Assembly (NCBI GenBank): GCA_964638775.1
Contig: CAZWZH010000150.1
Location: forward strand, 1 to 36,590
Length of the DNA: 36,590 nucleotides
Source of the DNA: Azophilus sp964638775
Lineage (GTDB): Bacteria; Pseudomonadota; Gammaproteobacteria; Pseudomonadales; Azotimanducaceae
Direction: 5' to 3'
The position numbers and the translations under genes are program-made. Below are positions 8,996 to 16,883 of the stretch, one piece after another. Positions within the stretch are counted from its first letter, which is position 1. Each line of letters starts with the position of its first letter. Below the pieces are notes generated by a model. It was not told the origin of the DNA. It ran no database searches and worked only from the letters and a program-made list of their open reading frames with translations.

Positions 8996-9387
8996 GCGAC
9001 GTCCTGCTGGACACTCACGCCTGGATCTGGAGCCTCATGGACTCAGCGCGGCTGCGCAGCCGTGCGAAGGATGCGATCCTCGCTGCGGACGCGGTCTACG
9101 TCAGCCCGATCAGCGTCTACGAGGTGGTTCGGAAAGCCGGCTTGGGCAAATGGCCCGAGATCGTGCCGAATCTGGATGTGCTGCTGGCCGAGCAGCAGAC
9201 CGTTTCGGCTCCCTTCACGCGTGCCGTGGCCGCCCGGGCCGGGGCACTCGACTGGACGCACAGGGATCCGTTCGACCGGTTCATCGCCGCAACCGCGATC
9301 GAGATGGGCTGGGAACTGATTTCCAAAGACCCTGAATTCGACGCGCTCGATGGAATGCGGGGGTGGCGGGGGCGCGTTTGGTCGTAG
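8992..9387 (+). CDS. vapC: VapC-type PIN-domain toxin
   Basis: 131-residue PIN-domain ribonuclease. The first acidic residue is in DVLLDTHAWIW, the signature of the VapC group usually paired with Phd-type antitoxins; the others are in SVYEVVRKAG, HRDPFDRFIAATA and the SKDPEFD region, so the four-acid Mg site appears complete. The start is TTG at 8992, chosen because it gives a four-base overlap with the antitoxin stop and preserves the N-terminal motif. Known role: cleavage of RNA (often initiator tRNA or rRNA) when the antitoxin is degraded; the actual target here is unknown. Confidence 0.93.
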   Translation: MSDVLLDTHAWIWSLMDSARLRSRAKDAILAADAVYVSPISVYEVVRKAGLGKWPEIVPNLDVLLAEQQTVSAPFTRAVAARAGALDWTHRDPFDRFIAATAIEMGWELISKDPEFDALDGMRGWRGRVWS

Positions 9388-9489
9388 CGGCCGGCCGCTG
9401 AAACCGGATTGTCGCCCATCCAGCTTGGCGGCCAAATCATCGATCGCCTAACATCGAAAGTGGACCGGGCGTCCTATCCCCATAACGCA

Positions 9490-9625
9490 TTAGACTGTCG
9501 CGCCATCGGATTCGAAACGGAGCCTGACCTTGCCGGACGCGCTGCACGCATTGCGCATCTGCGACTTCACCGGCCAACTCACGGCAACAGGGTTTCGGGC
9601 CTGCGCCGAACGGGAACGCGGTGCC
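9490..9625 (+). repeat. Relic: start of a caiB-type gene plus upstream repeat segment
   Basis: 9490-9582 matches 30984-31072, the leader and first 17 codons of the intact CoA-transferase at 31022 (ALHALRICDFTGQL against ALSSLRICDFTGQL); the ATG is replaced by TTG. After CGGCCAACT the match stops and 9586-9625 instead matches 30825-30861, sequence that lies upstream of that same gene in the other locus. The order is thus permuted, as across the junction of a former tandem repeat. No complete gene remains between vapC and the hydrolase at 9672. Confidence 0.75.
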
Positions 9626-9671
9626 CAACCGGGCGTATAGTTGCATCTGCCGCAGCAGTGGGGGGAAAACC

Positions 9672-10571
9672 ATGAAATCAACCGGACGATTGCACTGCCT
9701 TGCGATCGCATTGGCTACCGGCCTGCTCGTATCCTGCTCGCCCCCCGGCGATACGGCGGAGCCGGCTACGAAGGAAGGATTCGCCGAGACCAACGACGGT
9801 GTCCGGATTCACTACCGGCTGCTTGGCCCTTCCGATGCGCCGACCCTCTGGGTGGGTTACCCCTGGACCGAGGGCTGGGAACGCATCATGCGTGAACTGG
9901 GCGCCACGGGTCGAGACACGGAGGTCAACAGGGAACTGATCGAGGTGCTCACGGCAAAATACCAGGTGCTGCACGTGGACTATCCGCGCGGAACCGGGGA
10001 TAGCACCGGCCCCTTGCCCGGCGATCTCAAACCCGAAACGGTGGCCCAAGACTACGTGGCGGTGGCAGACGCCGCCGGCGTCGACCGCTTCGTTGCCATG
10101 GGATACTCCTGGGGCGCGGGGTTCGGCATCCATGTCGCAAGTCGAACCAGACGCTGTGCGGGCCTCGCCATCGGCGGCTGGCCCGTTCTGGATGCGCCTT
10201 ACGAGGAGATACTGGAAACTTCGCGCGCGCAGTCGACCAGCCTGCCGGCCGAAACGGCCGCTCAGAAGGTGATCGCTTCCAACACCAACTTCTATGCCGA
10301 TATCGTCGGCGGCGACTGGAACGAGGAAGCAGCCGTCGAGTTCATGCGGGACAGGGCCGGGCTGCTGTACCTCTATGTCGGGTCGGAAGACGTGGGCGTC
10401 CCTTCGATGGGTCACGTGTTTCCCATCGCCGAGCCGATCGCCGCGAACAGGGAACGGCTCGAGGCCGCGGGCTGGAAAGTGAACGTCATCGACGGTTACG
10501 ACCACATGAATCTGCCGCTCGATGCCTGGCTGCCCGGCGTGATGGACTTTCTCGACGGAAAAACCTGGTGA
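9672..10571 (+). CDS. Lipoprotein alpha/beta hydrolase
   Basis: 299 residues. Signal peptide of the lipoprotein type: hydrophobic core (AIALATGLL) ending in the lipobox LVSC with Cys22, so a membrane-anchored periplasmic enzyme is predicted. Alpha/beta-hydrolase landmarks: HVDYPRGTGDS loop, nucleophile elbow GYSWG with Ser146, acidic residue in GSEDVG, and catalytic His in DGYDHMNLP. ATG 9672 is preferred over GTG at 9621 because a strong purine run (GGGGGGAAAA) sits just before it and the signal peptide starts there. Its stop overlaps the first codon of the truncated TonB receptor (GTGA). Probably an esterase or peptidase-like hydrolase (proline iminopeptidase-like fold); substrate not predictable. 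Confidence 0.88.
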   Translation: MKSTGRLHCLAIALATGLLVSCSPPGDTAEPATKEGFAETNDGVRIHYRLLGPSDAPTLWVGYPWTEGWERIMRELGATGRDTEVNRELIEVLTAKYQVLHVDYPRGTGDSTGPLPGDLKPETVAQDYVAVADAAGVDRFVAMGYSWGAGFGIHVASRTRRCAGLAIGGWPVLDAPYEEILETSRAQSTSLPAETAAQKVIASNTNFYADIVGGDWNEEAAVEFMRDRAGLLYLYVGSEDVGVPSMGHVFPIAEPIAANRERLEAAGWKVNVIDGYDHMNLPLDAWLPGVMDFLDGKTW

Positions 10572-11929
10572 GCCGGGCGGCGCTCTTCCTGACCAATCCC
10601 CTGACCTTCGGGCCCGATTTCACGCAACCGACCGTTTCCCGGGGCAATGAATGGGCCGTCTCGAACAACGAGTTCGACCTGTTCGGCCTGGTGCTCGAAT
10701 ACGAAGCGGATTCGTACAGGATCACGAGCAGCACCTCGTACCTGGAATACGAGTCGCTGCAGCTCTACGACGACTTCGTTGTCGGCGTTTTCAGCCTGCT
10801 GTTCGATGTGGAGACGTTCGCACAGGAGGTCAACGTCGCATCGGTGCAGGAAGGCGCGTTCGACTGGGTGCTGGGCGGCATCTACCTGGAAAACGACATG
10901 TATTCCGATTTTCAGTTCGGGCTGCTGTTCCCGGGCGCGCCGGACCCCTTCTTCGTGCCCACCGGCGGCACCGACAGTTCCGTCGAACAGTGGGCCGTCT
11001 TCGGCGAGGTGTCCTACAACTTCTCGGAGAGTTGGGCATTGACCCTGGGCGGGCGCTACGCCTCGGACGAAAGGGGATCAATCAGCAATCTCGACCCGTC
11101 CGATACGCCGTCGGGCAAATTCGACAAGTTCACGGGCCGGGCCAACCTGGCCTGGCGGCCGACGGACGATGCGCTGATCTATTTCAACTTCGCCCAGGCC
11201 TACCGAGCCGGAGGGTTCAATACCCGGCTCTCAATCGCCACCGCAGTGGCCAACGGGCTCGAGGGGGTTCTTCCGGCCGTCGAACCGGATGAAGTGACCA
11301 CCTACGAGATCGGGGCCAAGTTCGGCCTGCTGGAGGGCGACCTGGATCTGGAACTCACAGCCTATGTTCTCGACTGGAAGAACAACCAGATCTTCGTGCA
11401 GTACGTCGATCGTGTGGTGAACCCGGGGGTGATCACGTCCAACAACCAGAACGCGGCGTCGGTTGACGGGAAGGGCGTGGATATCGCCCTGAACTACCGG
11501 GGCATCGAAGGGTTGACCCTGGGCCTGACGGCCAACATCTCCGATACGGAATACGCCTCGGACGTTCCGGGCGCCGGCATCGAGAAAGGCGATGCGTTCT
11601 TTCAGGCGGCGGACCTGACGCTCTCCGCCCTGGCGGGCTACCGGCGGCCGATCGCGCGCGGGCTGCAACTGTCGGCGCTCGGTACGGTCAGCCACATCAC
11701 CGAACGCGAGGACCGTTCTCTCGGTGGAGTTTTCCGGTCCGACAAGACAACCCTGGTCAATGCCCGCGCGGGCGTCGAAGCGGACAAGTGGAGCCTCTAC
11801 GTGACGGCGGAGAACCTGTTCGACGAAGACGGCGCGGTGAGCCAGTTCGTCGCCTTCGTTCCGAGCGGAGGCGAGCCGATCCGTCCCTGGCCGCGTACCA
11901 TCGGCGTCGAGGTGAATGTATCGCTCTGA
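10568..11929 (+). pseudogene. TonB-dependent receptor, barrel-only remnant
   Basis: 453 residues of outer-membrane beta-barrel: alternating amphipathic strands, WAVFGEVSYNFSESWALTLGGRYASDER, AYRAGGFNTR, EPDEVTTYEIGAKFGLLEG, and a C-terminus GVEVNVSL ending in the hydrophobic residue pattern needed for barrel assembly. There is no signal peptide, TonB box or plug; roughly the first 350 residues of a normal receptor are absent. The open frame begins with a GTG inside the stop of the preceding hydrolase, which probably reflects the deletion point rather than a true operon overlap. Same broad family as the intact receptor at 18005. Not expected to be exported or to work. Confidence 0.82.
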
Positions 11930-11943
11930 ACAATCTCGCGCCC

Positions 11944-12026
11944 AGCGTCGGGAGCAGTACCGGCGCGGCGGCGGCAGCATCGCCTCGAACACGGTGCTGA
12001 AGTCGAATCTGTAACCGCCGTCGGGG
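11944..12026 (+). repeat. Dispersed repeat copy 1: 3' tail of an unidentified gene
   Basis: 83 bases that match 16001-16083 with three mismatches in my hand alignment. In frame it reads RREQYRRGGGSIASNTVL then KSNL and a stop; in the other copy the TAG stop comes earlier. It follows the receptor remnant and ends about 125 bases before the ATPase start. The rest of 11930-12150 holds no gene; TACAAT at 12110-12115 could be a -10 box for the ATPase gene but a matching -35 is weak. Confidence 0.8.
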
Positions 12027-12150
12027 GAGGACGGGACGTGGACAGGCGCGGCTTCCTGTGGACCGATTCTGTCGTACCGGCCAACCTGTTTCCCGCATAT
12101 CGGCAAGCGTACAATGGTCCACAAATCCGAAGCGCTCCCTTGGGCTGCCC

Positions 12151-13572
12151 ATGACGGACCAACGCCATGCCCTAAGCAAGTTCGCCCGGCTGGGCGCACG
12201 TGCGCAGCCGCCGGTCTTCGTCGGGCGCAAGGCGGTGATCGAAGACATCAAGGACACGGCCAGCCTCGCCTACGAAATGTGGCTGTCGGGGGCGGTGGAT
12301 GCCGAGGACCCCGGCCTGACCCGCCTGGTGCAGGGTGCGCCCGGGGTCGGCAAGACTGCGCTGCTGCGGCGTCTTCGGGAAATGTGGGGCCGTAGCGAGC
12401 CCTCCGCAGACAACCCGATTTGCGTCAACCTGACCATAGACGCGCTCTCCGACCCCAACAAGCTGCTCCAAGCCGTCACCGAGTCACTTCCTTCCCCGGT
12501 CCTGAAAAAGTGGGGGGATATCGTAGCGCGGGCTGTGGCGAAGCACTTGGTGGCTGGCGACGAGGCCGCGAATTCCCTGATTGACGTTGCTACCGCCGAA
12601 ACCCGGCGACTGTTGCGCAGGGATCGCGCCGACGACTTTCCCGCCCCGGTTGTCCTGATGGTGGACGAGGCGCAAATGGTTGCGCCGCACACGCCGCAGG
12701 CCAGTGCGTTGCGATCCCTCCATCTTGGCCAAGTTGGCGACATCCCCATTCTCCCGGTGTTCGCCGGCTTGGGTTACCTGCACCGCCATCTGCAACAGGA
12801 GGGCATCAACCTGTCACGGTTCTCCGACGAGGCCAGGTGCATCCACCTGCTCGAATCCCTTTCGGATGCCGAATCCCTGGACCTTTTCGCGGGCTGGCTC
12901 GACCACTTCGGCATAGCGGCCCGGCGTGGCGATGCGGACCGCTGGGGCGAGGCGCTGCTCCGCGATGCCCAGGGATGGCCCATGCACGTCAACGGATTTC
13001 TTCGGGCCTTGGCGGAGGTTTTGGCGACGGCGTCCGATCCGGCGTCCCTCGCTTCCGCAGACCTGGACGCCGTGCGGAGGATGGCGGCGGAAAATCGCGC
13101 GATCTACTACAACGGGCGGTATGCGGGCGTCGTGGAGGCGAACAGAAAGTGGACCGGTCTCGCAATGGCAGCCCTGCGATCCGCGCAGCCCGTCCAGCAG
13201 GATGTCGCGACAGACCTCATCGCCGAAGTCGCACCGGATAACCGGACGGGCGCTGCCGCACTCTTCGACGCACTGGTCGAGCGGGGCTTTTTGCAGCAGG
13301 TCCACCCGGGCCTAGCCTACGCCTGCCCGATCCCTTCGCTGGCGGCCCACGCTGCGGTGATCGCGATGGGCAAGCCGGAACTCCACGCGGCAGCGACGAT
13401 TGGCGACGTCGATGCACTGCGCCGACTGCTCGCCGACGGCGCGGACATCGAGGCCCGCGACACGCTCGGACGCACGGCGCTGGCTATCGCTACCGAGTGC
13501 GAATGGCCCGGCGTGGCCAAGACACTCATCGAGGCTGGCGCGAACTCAGACGCCGGGGCGTTGACGGGCTGA
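12151..13572 (+). CDS. AAA ATPase with C-terminal ankyrin repeats
   Basis: 473 residues, cytosolic. Order: PPVFVGRKAVIEDI entry motif (20-33), Walker A GAPGVGKT (62-69), Walker B VVLMVDEAQ (167-175), a lid-like region, a probable winged-helix region around 350-400 (SAQPVQQDVATDLIAEV), and about two ankyrin repeats from residue 409 (ELHAAATIGDVDALRRLLAD, then GRTALAIATE...AKTLIEAGA). ATG 12151 is chosen because the P-loop family usually starts shortly before the VGR motif; the frame extends 31 codons further upstream without support. It stands alone between a repeat and an antitoxin relic, with no obvious effector partner. Fusion of a STAND/Orc-like ATPase to ankyrins suggests protein recognition controlling the ATPase; function unknown. 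GC-rich like its flanks. Confidence 0.8.
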   Translation: MTDQRHALSKFARLGARAQPPVFVGRKAVIEDIKDTASLAYEMWLSGAVDAEDPGLTRLVQGAPGVGKTALLRRLREMWGRSEPSADNPICVNLTIDALSDPNKLLQAVTESLPSPVLKKWGDIVARAVAKHLVAGDEAANSLIDVATAETRRLLRRDRADDFPAPVVLMVDEAQMVAPHTPQASALRSLHLGQVGDIPILPVFAGLGYLHRHLQQEGINLSRFSDEARCIHLLESLSDAESLDLFAGWLDHFGIAARRGDADRWGEALLRDAQGWPMHVNGFLRALAEVLATASDPASLASADLDAVRRMAAENRAIYYNGRYAGVVEANRKWTGLAMAALRSAQPVQQDVATDLIAEVAPDNRTGAAALFDALVERGFLQQVHPGLAYACPIPSLAAHAAVIAMGKPELHAAATIGDVDALRRLLADGADIEARDTLGRTALAIATECEWPGVAKTLIEAGANSDAGALTG

Positions 13573-13579
13573 CATCACG

Positions 13580-13712
13580 CGGCGCATCGACGTGCCTCAC
13601 GAGACCATCCGGAACTGGGAACTAGGGCAAACGGGGCCCGACGGGCGCGGCCAGGGCGTTGCTCAGGATCCTCGACAAGGCGCCGGAAACGGCGCTCCGG
13701 GTGCTCGGCTAA
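13580..13712 (+). pseudogene. Relic of an XRE/HigA-type antitoxin (C-terminal end, frameshifted)
   Basis: Translation from 13580 gives RRIDVPHETIRNWELGQ, the recognition-helix end of an XRE-type antitoxin; after a one-base shift near 13637 the next frame gives PTGAARALLRILDKAPETAL and LRVLG followed by TAA at 13710-13712, the usual end of the same family. So this is a 3' fragment with an indel. It begins eight bases after the ATPase stop; no start codon or toxin is left. 13713-13832 contains nothing I recognise. Confidence 0.75.
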
Positions 13713-13832
13713 AACGAGACGCGGCGAGGCCAGCCAACGTACCGGCCAAAGAACGCCGAGCTGCATGGAAGGCGCGCATCGCCGTATCGAACGCCTTGCA
13801 CGCATTGAGGCGGTGCACCGATTGCCGCGTCT

Positions 13833-15752
13833 ATGGCGGATACCTGGGTCAGAGAGCCGCTTTTCGAAAGCATGAAATCCACAATCAACATCTATGAAGG
13901 CTATTCCAGCGAGGTCGCGAACGGTTACTCGCGGTCTTCCGTGCACGTTCCCGTCGACGACGGCTGCCGGATCGCCGTGGACATCCTGCTGCCCACCCTC
14001 GACGGCGAACCGCTTGACGGGCCCCGGCCGACCGTCGTGCAGGCGACCGGCTACCGGCGCGCGTACTACAAGAAGGAGAACGAGTTCAATGCGCCGAAAT
14101 ACGCGAAGCTCACGGCCCATCTCCCGGTCGGCGCGCTGATAACGGCCTATGAACAGCGGCCCGCCTGCCAGCAGGTGATCCACTACGGATACAACGTGGT
14201 CAGCATCGACTTCCGAGGCACGGGCGCTTCCTTCGGCGCCCACGCCAACCAGACCTGGCGCAATGCGGCCGACATTGCCCAGGTAGTGGACTGGATTGCT
14301 CAGCAGGAATGGGCGACGGACAAGGTGGGCATGATCGGCGGCTCCTGGGAAGGCGTGATCCAGCTCGCAACGGCCGTCTTCCAGCCCCGGCACCTCGCCT
14401 GCATCGTGCCGCAGATTCCGCCGTCGATCATGAACGCCATCGTCGACAGCGGCCTGGCGATGACCGGGTTCGCCCGCGACTGGTCGGAGATGCGCAAGGG
14501 CCAGGACGGGGCGGACGTGGCGGCGCCGGTGGACGGCCCGGACGGTGAACGCCTGTTCGCCGAGGCGCTGGCCGGGCGCGCGCCGGCCTATGCGGGCTCG
14601 GACGACCTGAGCGTGCTCGAGCACATGACCAGCGACTGGTACGTCGCCAGCATGTCCGAAGGGGCGCCACCGCCGCCTTTCCCGGAACTGGGCCCCCTGC
14701 GCGACGTCTTCGACGAGTTCGAACGCATCAGCCGCTCGGGCGCCGCGGTGTACCTGCAGACCGGCTGGTGGGACATGACCTTTCCCGGCGAGTGCCTGGA
14801 CCTTTACGAGGCGCTCAGCGGCCCGAAGCGCATCATCGTCGGCCCCTGGAACCACGGCGTGCTGCCGACCATGGAGCCGTTGCGCTGGTTCGACTACTGG
14901 CTCAAGGGCATCGACAACGGCATCGCCGACGAACCCGGCGTGATTTTCGCGACAACCGACCTCAAGGGCCGGGCCGTCTGGAAAAGCGCCCGGGGCTGGC
15001 CGCTGCCGGAGGTCGAGAGCGAGTCATGGTTCCTGAACGACACGCCCAGCGGCACGCTGGCGTCCGTCCTGGACGGCAGCCTGGAGCGCAACGCGGGCCC
15101 CGAGACCACGGCCGGGTACCCGGTCGACTACGGAACGGGACTCGGCAGCCTCGGGCGCATGCGCTTTATGCTGCACGACGAGTACATACGGCATCCCCAC
15201 CTGCATGACCGGGCGCTGCGCTGCGCGACCTTCACCGGCCCCAGGTTCACCGAGGAGGTCGAAATCACGGGCTCGCCCGCGCTCTTCCTCGAACTCGCCA
15301 CCACGGCCTGCGACGGCGCCATCCACGTGACGCTCGAGCAGGTCAGGCCGAACGGCAACGCCGCGTACGTCACCGAGGGCTGGTTGAACCTGCGCCACAG
15401 GAAGGTGAGCGAGAGCCCGCGGCCCCACGCCGGGCCCGCCTGGCATTCCCAGGCCGAGGAGGACCTGCTCGAGGTCGTTCCCGGAGAACGCATGACCGCC
15501 GCTCTCGAACTCTACCCCGTCTCGGTTGCGATCGGTGTCGGGAGCCGCCTGCGGCTGACCGTCGCCGGTACCGACCGGGACAACCTGTACGTGCCGGAGC
15601 GCGACCCCGCGCCCGTGCTCACCCTGTTCTTCGGCGGACGGTCGGGATCCCGGCTCGAACTTCCCGTCGAGGATGTGGCGGGGCGTCCCGAAGGGCGCGT
15701 CATCCCGGATGCATTCGAGGGGCAGGCCCCCGGTTTCGCGTTCGCAAAGTGA
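13833..15752 (+). CDS. CocE/NonD (peptidase S15) family hydrolase
   Basis: 639 residues. N-terminal S15 alpha/beta-hydrolase domain: substrate-side loop VVSIDFRGTGASFG, nucleophile elbow GGSWEG (Ser171), Asp in QTGWWDMTF, His in VGPWNHG. C-terminal jelly-roll of the X-Pro dipeptidyl-peptidase type (LFLELATTACDGAIHVTL onward). No signal peptide, so cytosolic. Known members hydrolyse esters or acyl-amides (cocaine esterase, glutaryl-7-ACA acylase). ATG 13872 is an alternative start 13 codons in; neither has a good ribosome site. Immediately after its stop come the remains of a caiB-type pair, and the last 24 codons of this gene also survive as a relic at 30852-30924, so it belonged to a cocE-caiB1-caiB2 cassette, suggesting that the released acid was activated by CoA transfer. 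Confidence 0.92.
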   Translation: MADTWVREPLFESMKSTINIYEGYSSEVANGYSRSSVHVPVDDGCRIAVDILLPTLDGEPLDGPRPTVVQATGYRRAYYKKENEFNAPKYAKLTAHLPVGALITAYEQRPACQQVIHYGYNVVSIDFRGTGASFGAHANQTWRNAADIAQVVDWIAQQEWATDKVGMIGGSWEGVIQLATAVFQPRHLACIVPQIPPSIMNAIVDSGLAMTGFARDWSEMRKGQDGADVAAPVDGPDGERLFAEALAGRAPAYAGSDDLSVLEHMTSDWYVASMSEGAPPPPFPELGPLRDVFDEFERISRSGAAVYLQTGWWDMTFPGECLDLYEALSGPKRIIVGPWNHGVLPTMEPLRWFDYWLKGIDNGIADEPGVIFATTDLKGRAVWKSARGWPLPEVESESWFLNDTPSGTLASVLDGSLERNAGPETTAGYPVDYGTGLGSLGRMRFMLHDEYIRHPHLHDRALRCATFTGPRFTEEVEITGSPALFLELATTACDGAIHVTLEQVRPNGNAAYVTEGWLNLRHRKVSESPRPHAGPAWHSQAEEDLLEVVPGERMTAALELYPVSVAIGVGSRLRLTVAGTDRDNLYVPERDPAPVLTLFFGGRSGSRLELPVEDVAGRPEGRVIPDAFEGQAPGFAFAK

Positions 15753-15914
15753 AAGAATCGCCCGGCGCGCTGTCCTCACTGCGCATCTGCGACTTCACCG
15801 GCCAACTGGCCGGGGCCGGCGGAACGAGGAGGTGTTCGCCACACTGGAAACCGGTGCCGCGCTCCCGCTCAGGCGCTCATGACCGTCAACGTGGCCATCG
15901 GGCGGCAGTGAGCA
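15749..15914 (+). pseudogene. Collapsed caiB1-caiB2 pair (only the outer ends remain)
   Basis: From a GTG at 15749 that overlaps the hydrolase stop, the frame reads ALSSLRICDFTGQLAGAG, the N-terminus of the CoA-transferase at 31022. At about 15821 it jumps, in another frame, to EEVFATLETGAALPLRRS and TGA, the C-terminus of the second CoA-transferase (33439-33507). Everything between, about 2.3 kb in the intact copy, is missing. After the stop, ATGACCGTCAACGTGGCCAT also resembles the sequence after 33504. A deletion scar, not a gene. Confidence 0.85.
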
Positions 15915-15930
15915 ACTCCGCTACCGGCGA

Positions 15931-16083
15931 CTCCAGCCAGGCGTGGTGCGGGGCATCGCCTTCGGCGTCCCGAAGGACGAGATCGACATGTTCAGCAAGG
16001 AGCGTCGGGAGCAGTACCGGCGCGGCGGCGGCAGCATCGCCTCGAACACGGCGCTGTAGTCGGATCTGTAACCGCCGTCGGGG
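15931..16083 (+). pseudogene. 3' end of an unidentified gene, including dispersed repeat copy 2
   Basis: An open frame without a start reads EQLRYRRLQPGVVRGIAFGV, PKDEIDMFSKERREQYRRGG and GSIASNTAL before TAG at 16047-16049. 16001-16083 matches 11944-12026. I do not recognise the family. It may be the end of the gene whose first ten codons lie after each caiB2 copy, but that link is inference from order alone. GC content drops just after this element. Confidence 0.6.
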
Positions 16084-16127
16084 GCGCCCTCGACGATACC
16101 GGCTTCCTGCCCAGCGGAGGAAACACA

Positions 16128-16292
16128 ATGAGTTTTGTTAAACATCAGGGGCGAAAACTCAGCCCTGCAGCAAATGTGGTAACGGCGCTCCGACGTGCTG
16201 AAGGTACAGCTTCAAAAAATAATCTGACTTTGTCATCCAAAACTGGTTCTAATTCGTCTACTGAAGTTGGACTCGTAGAGCGTTACTCCTAA
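16128..16292 (+). CDS. 54-residue ORF in frame with and abutting the sigma factor gene
   Basis: ATG at 16128 is preceded by a near-ideal ribosome site (GGAGG at 16116-16120, eight-base gap). The product starts MSFVKHQGRKLSPAANVV and has a basic N-terminal half and a Ser/Thr/Asn-rich C-terminal half; no transmembrane segment or known motif. It ends with TAA at 16290-16292 and the sigma-factor GTG follows directly in the same frame, so only one stop codon separates them. It could be a leader peptide coupling translation of the sigma gene, a separate small protein, or an N-terminal extension cut off by a nonsense mutation. The good ribosome site supports translation. Confidence 0.55.
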   Translation: MSFVKHQGRKLSPAANVVTALRRAEGTASKNNLTLSSKTGSNSSTEVGLVERYS

Positions 16293-16883
16293 GTGGATAG
16301 CGGCAATCTATTAGATCGAACTTACCTGTCAATAGTCGGACGTCTGAAAGGTGCTATTGCCGGTATTGTTCCTCCCAAAGAGGTCGAGGACATTGTCCAA
16401 GAGGCCTATGTTCGCGCCTGTCAGGCCGAGCGTGAGTCACCCATAACTGCTCCTCGTTCGTTTCTGTTCAAGACAGTAAGAAACTTGGCGCTAGACCATG
16501 TGAAAAGAGCTGAAACTCGCCTGTCAGACAGTTTTGACGAGGATGAGTTGGGGTACACTGGACAGCAGGCTTATGGCGCTGACCCACTGGGTGAAGCGGT
16601 TAGCCACGAGGAGTTCTCACTGTTCTGCGAAGCGACGCGCCTGCTTCCCGCGCAGTGTCGCCGGGCGTTTGTTCTGAAAAAGGTCTACGGCTACTCGAGG
16701 CGGGAGATCGCAGAGCATATGGGTGTGAGCGAAAACACTGTTCAGACCCAGATTGCGCGAGGCATGAAAGCCTGCCTGCAGTTTATGGAGCGCTGTGAAA
16801 GAGAGGGAAAAGGAGGCCAAGTGGTCGAATTGAAAACGAGCAGCCTGTCTTCAACGCGGGCGTCGAAGGATGATTTAGCTTGA
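16293..16883 (+). CDS. ECF RNA polymerase sigma factor, FecI-like
   Basis: 196 residues. Sigma region 2 at about residues 7-75 with the core-binding motif DIVQEAYVRA; region 4 at about 112-165 with LPAQCRRAFVLKKVYGYSRR and the helix-turn-helix HMGVSENTVQTQIARGM. The start is GTG at 16293, immediately after the TAA of the 54-residue ORF and in its frame; no own Shine-Dalgarno is visible, so translation may depend on that ORF. The stop overlaps the TTG start of fecR (TTGA). With FecR and an STN-type TonB receptor downstream it completes a cell-surface signalling set, in which receptor occupancy is relayed through FecR to free or activate the sigma factor. Confidence 0.93.
   Translation: MDSGNLLDRTYLSIVGRLKGAIAGIVPPKEVEDIVQEAYVRACQAERESPITAPRSFLFKTVRNLALDHVKRAETRLSDSFDEDELGYTGQQAYGADPLGEAVSHEEFSLFCEATRLLPAQCRRAFVLKKVYGYSRREIAEHMGVSENTVQTQIARGMKACLQFMERCEREGKGGQVVELKTSSLSSTRASKDDLA

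Noticed and set aside
13575..14855. 426-codon minus-strand frame opposite the CocE/NonD hydrolase
   Set aside because: Shadow of the hydrolase gene; no motif and its start lies inside the conserved catalytic region on the other strand.
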